Under the pieces are notes generated by a model that saw only the letters and a program-made list of their open reading frames with translations, was not told the origin of the DNA and searched no databases. The position numbers were made by a program, and so were the translations under genes. Below are positions 26,339-34,731 of a stretch of 64,000 nt of DNA, piece by piece (positions within the stretch are counted from its first letter, which is position 1; each line of letters starts with the position of its first letter). The stretch lies in the NCBI RefSeq assembly GCF_021648885.1, contig NZ_JAKJHZ010000003.1, positions 124,001-188,000 of the forward strand, given 5' to 3'. Source of the stretch: Nocardioides potassii. GTDB lineage: Bacteria; Actinomycetota; Actinomycetes; Propionibacteriales; Nocardioidaceae.

Positions 26339-26372
26339 GCCCGGCAGATCGTGGGGAAGCGGTCTGCCGGGC
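26339..26372 (+). terminator. Hairpin between nrdR and nrdJ
   Basis: The 10-bp arms GCCCGGCAGA and TCTGCCGGGC enclose a 14-nt loop. A second small hairpin (TCAGCCCG/CGGGCTGA) overlaps the nrdR stop. They could terminate or attenuate read-through into nrdJ; no T-tract is present. Confidence 0.5.
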
Positions 26373-26438
26373 TCACCAACAGCCGCGAGACGACTCGCGA
26401 TCTTCAGTTTCACCAACCACCAGGGATAGAGGAACTCC

Positions 26439-29348
26439 ATGACCGAGACGGTGAGCACCGGCGCTGCCAGGACGAAGGGCAAGGGCCTCAAGCTGGAGCG
26501 CGTCTTCAGCACCAAGGGCACGCACCCCTACGACGCCATCACCTGGGAGCGTCGCGACGTCGTGCAGCAGAACTGGAAGACCGGCGAGACCGTCTTCGAG
26601 CAGCGCGGCGTGGAGTTCCCCGACTTCTGGAGCGTCAACGCCTCCACGATCGTCACCACGAAGTACTTCCGTGGCGCGGTCGGGACCGACGCCCGTGAGT
26701 GGAGCCTCAAGCAGCTCATCGACCGGGTCGTGAAGACGTACACCAAGGCCGGCACCGACCACGGCTACTTCGCCACCGACGCCGACGCGGAGATCTTCGA
26801 GCACGAGCTGACCTGGCTGCTCGTGAACCAGTACTTCTCCTTCAACTCCCCCGTGTGGTTCAACGTTGGCACGCAGTCCCCGCAGCAGGTCTCGGCCTGC
26901 TTCATCCTCAGCGTCGACGACTCGATGGACTCGATCCTCAACTGGTACAAGGAGGAGGGCTTCATCTTCAAGGGCGGCTCCGGTGCCGGCCTCAACCTCT
27001 CCCGCATCCGCTCGTCCAAGGAGCTGCTCTCCAGCGGCGGTACGGCGTCGGGTCCGGTCTCCTTCATGCGCGGCGCCGACGCCTCCGCGGGCACCATCAA
27101 GTCGGGCGGCGCCACGCGTCGTGCGGCCAAGATGGTCGTCCTCGACGTCGACCACCCGGACATCGAGGAGTTCGTGATGACCAAGGCGCGCGAGGAGGAC
27201 AAGATCCGCGCGCTCCGCGACGCCGGCTTCGACATGGACCTCGGCGGCGCCGACATCACCTCTGTCCAGTACCAGAACGCCAACAACTCGGTCCGCGTGA
27301 CCGACGAGTTCATGCGCGCGGTCGAGGACGGCACGTCGTTCGGCCTCAAGGCCCGCGGCACCGGCGAGGTCATCGAGACCGTCGACGCGCGCGACCTGTT
27401 CCGCAAGATCAGCCAGGCCGCGTGGGAGTGCGCCGACCCGGGCCTGCAGTACGACGACACGATCAACGACTGGCACACCAACCCGGAGACCGGCCGCATC
27501 ACCGCGTCCAACCCGTGCTCGGAGTACATGTCGCTCGACAACTCGTCCTGCAACCTCGCCAGCCTCAACCTGCTGAAGTTCCTCAAGGACGACGACACCT
27601 TCGACGCCGCCCTCTTCCAGAAGGCCGTCGAGTTCATCATCACCGCGATGGACATCTCGATCTGCTTCGCGGACTTCCCGACCGAGGCCATCGGCCAGAC
27701 CACCGTCGACTACCGCCAGCTCGGCATCGGCTACGCCAACCTCGGCGCGCTGCTGATGGCGATGGGCCTCGGGTACGACTCCGAGGGCGGCCGCTCGATG
27801 GCTGCCGCGATCACGTCGCTCATGACCGGTACGTCGTACAAGCGCAGCGCCGAGCTCGCCGGCATCGTCGGCCCCTACACGGGCTACGCCCGCAACGCCG
27901 ACGCCCACAAGCGCGTGATGCGCAAGCACCAGGCGGCCAACGACGTGGTCCGCGTCCTGCACACCGAGGACGGCCGCGTCCACAAGCTCGCGACGCAGGC
28001 CTGGGCCGACGTCATCAAGCTCGGTGAGAAGAACGGCTTCCGCAACGCGCAGGCCTCGGTCCTCGCGCCCACCGGCACCATCGGCTTCATGATGGACTGC
28101 GACACGACGGGCATCGAGCCCGACTTCTCGCTGGTGAAGTTCAAGAAGCTCGTCGGCGGCGGCTCGATGCAGATCGTCAACCAGACGATCCCGCGGGCCC
28201 TGAAGAAGCTGGGCTACCAGGAGGAGCAGATCGAGGCGATCGTCGCCTACATCTCCGAGCACGGCCACGTCGTCGACGCCCCCGGCCTCAAGACCGAGCA
28301 CTACGAGATCTTCGACACCGCGATGGGCGCCCGCGCGCTCAAGCCGATGGGCCACGTGCGGATGATGGCTGCCGCGCAGCCGTTCCTGTCGGGCGCGATC
28401 TCCAAGACGGTCAACCTGCCGGAGTCGGCCACGGTCGAGGAGATCGAGGACGTCTACCTCCAGTCGTGGAAGCTCGGCCTCAAGGCCACCGCGATCTACC
28501 GCGACAACTGCAAGGTCGGCCAGCCGCTGTCCGACGGTGGCGGCAAGGCCAAGAAGGACGCCGCCGACAAGGCCGCCTCCGACTCGGCCGAGGCCGTCGA
28601 GACCAAGGTCGTCGAGAAGGTCGTCTACGCCCCGGTCCGCAAGCGCCTGCCGAAGTCGCGCGTCTCCCGTACGACGTCGTTCACCGTCGGCGGTGCCGAG
28701 GGCTACATGACCTCGGGTGCCCACGACGACGGCCAGCTCGGCGAGGTCTTCCTCAAGCTCGGCAAGCAGGGCTCGACCCTGGCCGGCGTGATGGACGCCT
28801 TCTCGATCGCGGTGTCGATCGGCCTGCAGTACGGCGTCCCGCTGGAGACCTACGTCTCGAAGTTCACCAACCTGCGCTTCGAGCCCGCCGGCCTCACCGA
28901 CGACCCGGACGTGCGGATGTCGCAGTCGATCATGGACTACATCTTCCGCCGCCTCGCCCTGGACTACCTGTCCTTCGAGGAGCGCTCGATGCTCGGCATC
29001 TACTCCGCCGCGGAGCGCCAGCGCCACCTCGAGACCGGCTCCTACGAGCCGCTCGTCGAGGAGACCGGCTCGGCCGCCGAGCTCGTCGAGGCCCCTTCGT
29101 CGCCGGCCCCGGCGGCGTCGGTCGGTGACCTCGAGGAGGTCGAGACCAAGGACACCCACGGCAGCGAGGCCCGCGAGGTCCCCGCCCAGGTGTCGACCGG
29201 CGAGGCCAAGACCACCGCCGAGCTCTTCGAGAAGCTCACCGGCACCGCCGTCGACTCCCCGCTCTGCATGACCTGCGGCACGAAGATGCGCCCGGCCGGC
29301 TCGTGCTACGTGTGCGAGGGCTGCGGGTCCACCAGCGGCTGCAGCTGA
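26439..29348 (+). CDS. nrdJ: Vitamin B12-dependent (class II) ribonucleotide reductase
   Basis: A 969-aa adenosylcobalamin-dependent enzyme making deoxyribonucleotides. The catalytic (alpha/beta)10 barrel includes the N-terminal redox Cys in QQVSACFILS, the radical/catalytic centre NPCSEYMSLDNSSCNLASLN and the APTGTIGFMMDCDTTG loop. A C-terminal tail carries the swinging cysteines and a CMTCGTKM / CYVCEGCG zinc-ribbon-like segment. Length is normal for actinobacterial NrdJ. The gene is followed by a strong terminator, after which gene content changes abruptly to defence genes. Confidence 0.96.
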   Translation: MTETVSTGAARTKGKGLKLERVFSTKGTHPYDAITWERRDVVQQNWKTGETVFEQRGVEFPDFWSVNASTIVTTKYFRGAVGTDAREWSLKQLIDRVVKTYTKAGTDHGYFATDADAEIFEHELTWLLVNQYFSFNSPVWFNVGTQSPQQVSACFILSVDDSMDSILNWYKEEGFIFKGGSGAGLNLSRIRSSKELLSSGGTASGPVSFMRGADASAGTIKSGGATRRAAKMVVLDVDHPDIEEFVMTKAREEDKIRALRDAGFDMDLGGADITSVQYQNANNSVRVTDEFMRAVEDGTSFGLKARGTGEVIETVDARDLFRKISQAAWECADPGLQYDDTINDWHTNPETGRITASNPCSEYMSLDNSSCNLASLNLLKFLKDDDTFDAALFQKAVEFIITAMDISICFADFPTEAIGQTTVDYRQLGIGYANLGALLMAMGLGYDSEGGRSMAAAITSLMTGTSYKRSAELAGIVGPYTGYARNADAHKRVMRKHQAANDVVRVLHTEDGRVHKLATQAWADVIKLGEKNGFRNAQASVLAPTGTIGFMMDCDTTGIEPDFSLVKFKKLVGGGSMQIVNQTIPRALKKLGYQEEQIEAIVAYISEHGHVVDAPGLKTEHYEIFDTAMGARALKPMGHVRMMAAAQPFLSGAISKTVNLPESATVEEIEDVYLQSWKLGLKATAIYRDNCKVGQPLSDGGGKAKKDAADKAASDSAEAVETKVVEKVVYAPVRKRLPKSRVSRTTSFTVGGAEGYMTSGAHDDGQLGEVFLKLGKQGSTLAGVMDAFSIAVSIGLQYGVPLETYVSKFTNLRFEPAGLTDDPDVRMSQSIMDYIFRRLALDYLSFEERSMLGIYSAAERQRHLETGSYEPLVEETGSAAELVEAPSSPAPAASVGDLEEVETKDTHGSEAREVPAQVSTGEAKTTAELFEKLTGTAVDSPLCMTCGTKMRPAGSCYVCEGCGSTSGCS

Positions 29349-29362
29349 CCTGAGTGACACGT

Positions 29363-29394
29363 CGAGGGCGGGCCGCATCAGCGGCCCGCCCTCG
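29363..29394 (+). terminator. Strong hairpin terminator after nrdJ
   Basis: A perfect 14-bp stem (CGAGGGCGGGCCGC and its reverse complement) with an ATCA loop, beginning 15 bp after the nrdJ stop. It marks the boundary between the conserved block and the defence island. Confidence 0.85.
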
Positions 29395-29452
29395 TCCACA
29401 ACACGCCGATCACCTCTGCCGCGATGTCGTACGAGAGACCTAGGCTTCGAAC

Positions 29453-31912
29453 ATGAGCTCGACACCCTCGTTCACCTTCAGTGACCTGTTCGCAGGCATC
29501 GGTGGCTTCCACGCAGCGCTGCACGCCGCGGGTGGGCAGTGGGCCTTCGCGAGCGAGATCGATCCCGATGCTGCAGCGGTCTACGACCATAACTGGCTGC
29601 GGCCACTACGCGAGGCGGGGGCTCCGCTCCCGCCCGGCGTGAAGTCGTTCGGCGTGAGCGGGGACATCGTCGCGCTGACTGACCCCGAGGTACGTGTCCC
29701 GCACGCGGACGTGCTAGCCGCGGGTTTCCCGTGCCAGCCGTTCTCCAAGAGCGGCTTCCAGCGCGGGATGGACGAGACCCGCGGCACCCTCTTCTGGAAC
29801 ATTGCCAAGATCCTGGAGGACCCTGAGCGCCGTCCCTCCGTCGTGATGCTGGAGAACGTCCGAAATCTCGCCGGCCCGCGCCACCGGGACACGACGTTCA
29901 AGACAATCGTGCGCACGCTTCGCGAGCTCGGCTACCGCACCGCGAGCGAGCCCGCTGTGTTCTCCCCGCACCTCCTCCCGCGGCACCTCGGCGGCAGACC
30001 CCAGGTCCGCGAGCGCGTCTTCATCCTGGCTCACTACGTTGGGGTCGAGACGTCACAAGATCCCGCAAACTTCGACGACCCGATCGTCTCGCCCAGGTCA
30101 CTCGACCTCGAGTGGCGCAAGGACCAGTGGGACCTGCAGCGAGATCTACCCCTTCAGCCCGACTCGGAGGTGGACGAGCGTTACTGGCTCGACAGTGCCG
30201 AGGTGAAGATGATCGACACCTGGGACCGTCTCTTGACCGCCGTCGCGGAGCGGTTGGGGCCTGACGAGCGGCTGCCTGGCTTCCCGATCTGGGCAGATGA
30301 GTGGCGGACTCTAGAAGCGGCGACCGACCTGATCGACATCGCGGCCGCCAAGGGCGCGCCATTCCCGGCCTGGAAGACGAATTTCCTGCTCAAGAACGCC
30401 GAGTTCTACGACCGCCACCGAGACGTGCTCGACACCTTCCGGATGCAGCTCGACGCCTTCCCGCCCTCACGCCGCAAGTTCGAGTGGCAGGCCGGCCCGC
30501 ACCGACCGCTGGCCGAGACGATCATGCACTTCCGGCCCTCGGGCATCCGCGCCAAGCGGCCCGATTATGTACCCGCCCTAGTTGCCATCACACAGACGTC
30601 GATCATGGGCAACCGGCGCCGCCTCACCCCTCGCGAGACCGCCCGGCTGCAGGGGCTTCCGGACTCGTTCGAGTTCGCCAGGAAGGTGCCAGGGGTCGAG
30701 AACCCGGTTGCGCAACGAGATGCCGCCTCCTACAAGCAGATGGGGAACGGCGTGAATGTCGGAGCCGCGTTTTATGTCTTCCGCAAGTACGTCCTCGCGC
30801 ATCGAGACGAGCTCCCAAGCATGCTCGTGAGAGCAGTGGAACTTGCTGGCGAGTCTCCGGACAGTCGATTCGAGCGCGTGGGCAACGCGCTTCAGGATGT
30901 CAGCGAACTCGAGTCAGATCGCACTGCTGTCGATGGGTTTGTGCCCGCCCGGGACAAGCTAGAAGCCGTGAACCGACTGACTGCGCTGGTCGGCGGTCAG
31001 CCCGAGGATCTTGGTCCTGGGAGCACTGAGCGGAAGCGGGTTCTCGTCAACTGTGCGAAGTACCTGGGCCACGGCGATTCGGTCCTGTGCCTTAGCAAAC
31101 CTCGCCTAGCGGAGCATCTCGTCACGTCGAACGGGCACTTGTGGGAGGCGGAGCACTCGTCGACAGGCGCGACGGTGACTCTGTCCGGTCTCAATCAACT
31201 CCTGCGCGTCATGGAGGAAGCAGTAGGCAGACAGAGCGCCAAAACGACTCGCCGAACGCCGGTCGAAGAAGCAGAGGTCATTCGCGACGTCGTGGTCGCT
31301 CACACGCCCCATCACGTGCGCGGCCGGGAGGCGGTGACAGAGATGCGTGAAGCAGAGTCGGCTGACTGGGCGAAGAGCGAGTGGCCCGGGTTCTACTTCG
31401 AGTTCTGCACCCTCGGCCCCCTCATGGCTAGGTTGGGCGGCTCCGCCGCGCCGACAAACAATCCGCGCGTCGTCCTGGACCTCAGCGCTGACCACGTATG
31501 GGACCTCAAGGTTCACAATCCTGATGTACGGATGACGATTCTCAACGACAAGGCGGCGACGGACTGGGTGCTCAGGCGACACGGTGGTGTCGGTCTGATC
31601 GTGCTCGCAGCCGCTATGGAGTTTGACGAGGAGTTCGGTGAGTGGCTCAAAGCCGAGAGGCTCAGGTACGGCAAGGTGCCCGGTGCACGAAAGAAGCCTG
31701 CTGCATTCAACCGAAGGTTGAAGAGCGAGGCGATCGTGAGCGGGCTTCGTGTCCTCTACTTCGACAGAGATGGGTGGCAGTCGGCGCTGAAGGGTGGAGT
31801 CATTCGAGTCTGGTCGCAGCCGCCGCAGCCTGGTGGCCAGCCGCGCGGTGACAAGTACCAGATTGATCTAGAACGTGCCGGCGAGTGGATAGTCGCTTCA
31901 CACGACTGGTGA
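29453..31912 (+). CDS. C5-cytosine DNA methyltransferase with probable C-terminal restriction-endonuclease domain
   Basis: An 819-aa protein. Residues 1-450 form a complete m5C methyltransferase: motif I FAGIGGFHAAL (13-23), motif IV PCQPFSKSG with the catalytic Cys (near 93), motif VI ENVRN (near 134) and motif VIII QVRER (near 184). Motifs IX and X are RRRLTPRETARLQGLP (near 388) and QMGNGVNVG (near 429). Residues 451-819 are unrelated to methyltransferases. They contain WPGFYFEF and, after it, DLSADHVWDLKVHN with D684-x-K686, a layout seen in PD-(D/E)xK restriction enzymes (helix Glu, then D...DxK). I infer a fused methyltransferase-nuclease. A Vsr gene nearby fits a 5mC system. The C-terminal half is visibly less GC-rich than the flanking chromosome. 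Confidence 0.85.
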   Translation: MSSTPSFTFSDLFAGIGGFHAALHAAGGQWAFASEIDPDAAAVYDHNWLRPLREAGAPLPPGVKSFGVSGDIVALTDPEVRVPHADVLAAGFPCQPFSKSGFQRGMDETRGTLFWNIAKILEDPERRPSVVMLENVRNLAGPRHRDTTFKTIVRTLRELGYRTASEPAVFSPHLLPRHLGGRPQVRERVFILAHYVGVETSQDPANFDDPIVSPRSLDLEWRKDQWDLQRDLPLQPDSEVDERYWLDSAEVKMIDTWDRLLTAVAERLGPDERLPGFPIWADEWRTLEAATDLIDIAAAKGAPFPAWKTNFLLKNAEFYDRHRDVLDTFRMQLDAFPPSRRKFEWQAGPHRPLAETIMHFRPSGIRAKRPDYVPALVAITQTSIMGNRRRLTPRETARLQGLPDSFEFARKVPGVENPVAQRDAASYKQMGNGVNVGAAFYVFRKYVLAHRDELPSMLVRAVELAGESPDSRFERVGNALQDVSELESDRTAVDGFVPARDKLEAVNRLTALVGGQPEDLGPGSTERKRVLVNCAKYLGHGDSVLCLSKPRLAEHLVTSNGHLWEAEHSSTGATVTLSGLNQLLRVMEEAVGRQSAKTTRRTPVEEAEVIRDVVVAHTPHHVRGREAVTEMREAESADWAKSEWPGFYFEFCTLGPLMARLGGSAAPTNNPRVVLDLSADHVWDLKVHNPDVRMTILNDKAATDWVLRRHGGVGLIVLAAAMEFDEEFGEWLKAERLRYGKVPGARKKPAAFNRRLKSEAIVSGLRVLYFDRDGWQSALKGGVIRVWSQPPQPGGQPRGDKYQIDLERAGEWIVASHDW

Positions 31913-31939
31913 CACAGCGTCCGGCCCAGGCGCTGACGA

Positions 31940-32917
31940 CTACTCGATGGCGGCGGTCAGAGATCCTGGTTCCGTCCAGCAGAATTGACTCTTGGACGTC
32001 ACGGCCAGCGAAACAACCTCGCGACGATTCGCGGACAACGGCCAGCCGTCAGGAGCCCGGTCTCCGGTCCGCCAACGACCCTCGTGGACGTCGTAAGAGG
32101 ACGGCAGCACCAGACGGCGCCATCCATAGATGCCTGTGATCGCGTCGCAGAGTGCCTGCAGTGCCCCCGGCGCCTCGTCCCACGACATGTTCATCACGGG
32201 ACCGTTGCCCGACCCGCGAGTCAAAGTGAACTGGTGGTTCCGCCAGCCACGATCGACGCCGCTGCGTCGGCGAAGCTCTGACTCGGCAAAGGCGACGGCC
32301 GCGCGGGCTCGGCTCGGGTCAGTGGTCGCGAGCGGGGCGAGGATGCTCCCCGGCATGCGCTGCGTTGCCCATCCAACGCAGTTGTCGCGCCAGACCGTCT
32401 CGACGCTCTGGAATCCTCCATCGGGCATCCATGCGAGCCCCGTCATGACGAGGTCGCCGGGGTCAGGCATATCTGGGAGTGCGCGGCGACCTATCAACCA
32501 CCATGCCCACTGGAACGTCCCGAACGGATACTTCGCGGTGTAGTTGTGGCGACGGGCGTGTCCGCTGAGGAGACTCGGATTGACCGTATCTGCGTAGGCA
32601 TCCACGGCAGTGGCGTCCGATGGCGCATCGAGCACCACATGCTGGCTCAAGCTCCGCGCCCCAGGCCAGCACATGTCGACGTCCACCCAGATCACCTCGT
32701 CCAAGTTCATGGGCAGGGCCTGCGCCGGGTCCATCAAAAGGCGCTGGGTGTCGTAGAAGCCGGCAACCGGCCAGCCCTTGAGGTGGTGGAGCAAACAAGC
32801 GGTGAGTAATCCGTCGATGTCTGGATTGACGACTTGTGCCCTGATGTCGTGCCGCCACGCCCAATGCCCTTCCCTGAGCTCAACGTTGGTGCCCCAGGCA
32901 ATGTCGGGGCGGGGCAT
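31940..32917 (-). CDS. Unknown protein with DHH-phosphoesterase-like N-terminus
   Basis: A 325-aa protein starting at ATG 32917 behind AGGAG. The N-terminal third has NPDIDGLLTACLLHHL, then EVIWVDVDM, then QHVVLDAP. Spacing and pattern recall DHH-superfamily phosphoesterases (DxDG, a later single Asp, then a His/Asp motif), with the canonical histidines replaced. HNYTAKYPFGTFQWAWW follows in a position like the DHH linker. The rest is unrecognised. It is 18 bp downstream of vsr on the same strand and converges on the methyltransferase, so a role in the restriction-modification unit, or as a separate nuclease/phosphatase effector, is plausible. The family call is tentative. Confidence 0.7.
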   Translation of the reverse strand: MPRPDIAWGTNVELREGHWAWRHDIRAQVVNPDIDGLLTACLLHHLKGWPVAGFYDTQRLLMDPAQALPMNLDEVIWVDVDMCWPGARSLSQHVVLDAPSDATAVDAYADTVNPSLLSGHARRHNYTAKYPFGTFQWAWWLIGRRALPDMPDPGDLVMTGLAWMPDGGFQSVETVWRDNCVGWATQRMPGSILAPLATTDPSRARAAVAFAESELRRRSGVDRGWRNHQFTLTRGSGNGPVMNMSWDEAPGALQALCDAITGIYGWRRLVLPSSYDVHEGRWRTGDRAPDGWPLSANRREVVSLAVTSKSQFCWTEPGSLTAAIE

Positions 32918-32935
32918 GGGATCTCCTGGGTGTGC

Positions 32936-33373
32936 TTACCGGGCTTGGACGAGCTCACCGTATGCACCTTGGACCGCGTCCGCAGCCAAACCAGGAGGCT
33001 CGTGCTCCCAGATCCGAAGCACCTCCCAACCCGCCTCTGCCAGTTCGCGGTCGGTGTCGGCGTCGCGTGCTTGGTTGCGCTCGATCTTCCACTGCCACCA
33101 CTCGCTGTTGGCGCGAGGGCGAACGTGGTGCTCGGGACAGCCGTGCCAGAAGCAACCGTCGACGTAGACCGCGAGCCGTACGCGAGTGAAGGCGATGTCA
33201 ATCGTCCGGCGGTTGTTTCCTGGAACCTTGACCTGGACCCGGTAGCGCATGCCGCGCCGGTGGAGCTCGCGCCGGAGGTCGAGCTCGGGCTTGGTGTCGC
33301 GACGAGCAAGTGTCGACATCTTCCGAGACAGGGGCACCCCAGGGGACACTCGCCCCGGCTCGGCTGCGGTCAT
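32936..33373 (-). CDS. vsr: Very short patch repair (Vsr) endonuclease
   Basis: A 145-aa mismatch endonuclease that nicks beside T:G mismatches arising from deamination of 5-methylcytosine. Signatures: RKMSTLARRDTKPELDLRREL, YRVQVKVPGNNRRTIDIAF with the catalytic Asp, and VDGCFWHGCPEHH with the zinc/active-site His and Cys. WWQWKIERNQARDADTDREL is also present. Its pairing with the m5C methyltransferase 1 kb away is the usual arrangement. It lies 36 bp downstream of the sigma factor gene on the same strand, so they are probably co-transcribed. Confidence 0.93.
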   Translation of the reverse strand: MTAAEPGRVSPGVPLSRKMSTLARRDTKPELDLRRELHRRGMRYRVQVKVPGNNRRTIDIAFTRVRLAVYVDGCFWHGCPEHHVRPRANSEWWQWKIERNQARDADTDRELAEAGWEVLRIWEHEPPGLAADAVQGAYGELVQAR

Positions 33374-33409
33374 CTCACCACTCGATCACCGCTACCGGTT
33401 CGGATCAAG

Positions 33410-34555
33410 TCACGATGCCTCTTGCGACTCCTGCGCTTCCGCGGTGGCCTTCTTCGGGTCCTCGACCCCCAGAACCTTCCGGATGTTCTTCATGGCTTTG
33501 GTCTCTATCTGGCGGATGCGCTCACGCGTCACGCCGTAGACCTTGCCGATGTCGTCGAGCGTCGCCGAGTCGTCGTACGGCGGAAGCCCGTGGCGGCGTC
33601 GCAGGATGTCGGCCTCACGCTCCACCAGGCAGTCCAGCAACGGTTGGAGATCATCTCCGTCCATGCCGTGAACCTCCACCGGCTCGCGACGGACTGGGCG
33701 ATCCACGAGATCGCCGAGCGTGATGCCGTCGTTGCCGACCGGCTTGTCGAGCGAGACCACAGCCGGCGCCAGCATGAGCAGCTCTTCAACCCGGTCGACC
33801 GACATGTGGCAGGCCTTGGCGATCTCGGACCACGCAGGCATCTTCCCGTCGACCGTGAGCCGTTCCTGCGCAGCCTTCACCTGTCGGATCGATTCGATGA
33901 CGTGCACCGGGAGCCGGACCACCCTGCCCTCGTTGTCGATGGCGCGAGTGATGCTCTGCCGCACCCAGTGCATCGCGTACGTGGAGAACTTCAGGCCGCG
34001 GTAAGGGTCGAACTTCTCGACGGCGCGGACAAGGCCGGGGATGCCGCTGGCGACGAGGTCGTCGTATTCGAGACCCTGGCCGCCAAGTCGCTGGGCAACC
34101 GAGTGGATAAGTCCCATGTTGTGCAGGACCATGGCGTCGGCGGCCTCCTTGGCCTCGCCCTCAAGGTGGGCAAAACCGCCCGCGTCGAGCTGTACGCCGT
34201 CTGGGCGGGCGAGCAGCGTCAGGCCGACCTCCTCTTCAGCCTTGAGAATGATCTTGGCCAGCCGATCGGGCGCCCGCCCGCGATCGAGCTCGAGCCGCCG
34301 CCGGGCCGCTTGGATGGGATCGACGGCCACAACTGGCGCGGGTTGAGTGGCCGGTGGCATCGGGTCGACCTCGACCACCACGTCCTCGACGACCTCGATG
34401 CCGGCCTCCGCGAGCAGCTGGTCAACGTGCGCGCGCAAGCCGACGCCGCCACTGGCCGATAGGATCGCCTCCTCCACCGCCGAGCGCTTGATCGAAGCCC
34501 CGTCGAGGCGGCTCGCTAGTGCGGCCAGCAGCTGCTGCCTGATGTCCGGTGTCAT
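33410..34555 (-). CDS. Primary-type (group 1/2-like) sigma-70 factor in the defence island
   Basis: A 381-aa sigma factor starting at ATG 34555 behind AAGGGGG. Region 2 is AVEKFDPYRGLKFSTYAMHW followed by VRQSITRAI, the core-binding and -10-reading helices of primary-like sigmas. Region 3 follows, and region 4 contains LDDIGKVYGVTRERIRQIE with the -35 helix-turn-helix. A roughly 145-residue N-terminal part carries a region 1.1-like and 1.2-like segment (ILKAEEEVGLTLLAR). It is far more complete than an ECF sigma. It is divergent from the 26-kb helicase operon and heads the vsr unit, suggesting it transcribes the island. Target promoters are unknown. Confidence 0.9.
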   Translation of the reverse strand: MTPDIRQQLLAALASRLDGASIKRSAVEEAILSASGGVGLRAHVDQLLAEAGIEVVEDVVVEVDPMPPATQPAPVVAVDPIQAARRRLELDRGRAPDRLAKIILKAEEEVGLTLLARPDGVQLDAGGFAHLEGEAKEAADAMVLHNMGLIHSVAQRLGGQGLEYDDLVASGIPGLVRAVEKFDPYRGLKFSTYAMHWVRQSITRAIDNEGRVVRLPVHVIESIRQVKAAQERLTVDGKMPAWSEIAKACHMSVDRVEELLMLAPAVVSLDKPVGNDGITLGDLVDRPVRREPVEVHGMDGDDLQPLLDCLVEREADILRRRHGLPPYDDSATLDDIGKVYGVTRERIRQIETKAMKNIRKVLGVEDPKKATAEAQESQEAS

Positions 34556-34631
34556 CTGAACCCCCTTGAGGCCGCCGACGTTAGAGCGGCCCACCGACAT
34601 CAGTCTGCAGCGCGCGCGTCAGGCGTGTCCT

Positions 34632-34646
34632 GACTTCTCAGAAGTC
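34632..34646. promoter_or_regulatory. 15-bp palindrome in the divergent sigma/helicase-operon promoter region
   Basis: GACTTCTCAGAAGTC has perfect 7-bp arms around one base. It lies 76 bp upstream of the sigma start and 85 bp upstream of the helicase-operon start, a natural place for an operator controlling both. No regulator gene other than the sigma factor is seen close by. Confidence 0.4.
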
Positions 34647-34731
34647 CCGCGCTCGTCCACAGATTCTTGATAGGACTGTCGGAGGCACGATTCCACGTGC
34701 CTCGACGACGCGGCCAGGGAGGACTTCGGGG

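Noticed and set aside
26329..26438. Cobalamin riboswitch upstream of the B12-dependent nrdJ
   Set aside because: Only 110 bp separate nrdR and nrdJ and no B12-box-like GCCACTG segment is present; two small hairpins explain the region better.
26373..29465. A 1030-codon open frame on the minus strand across nrdJ
   Set aside because: Its translation is low-complexity (Val, Gly, Leu, Arg, Asp, His-rich), typical of the antisense shadow of a high-GC gene, and nrdJ is certain.
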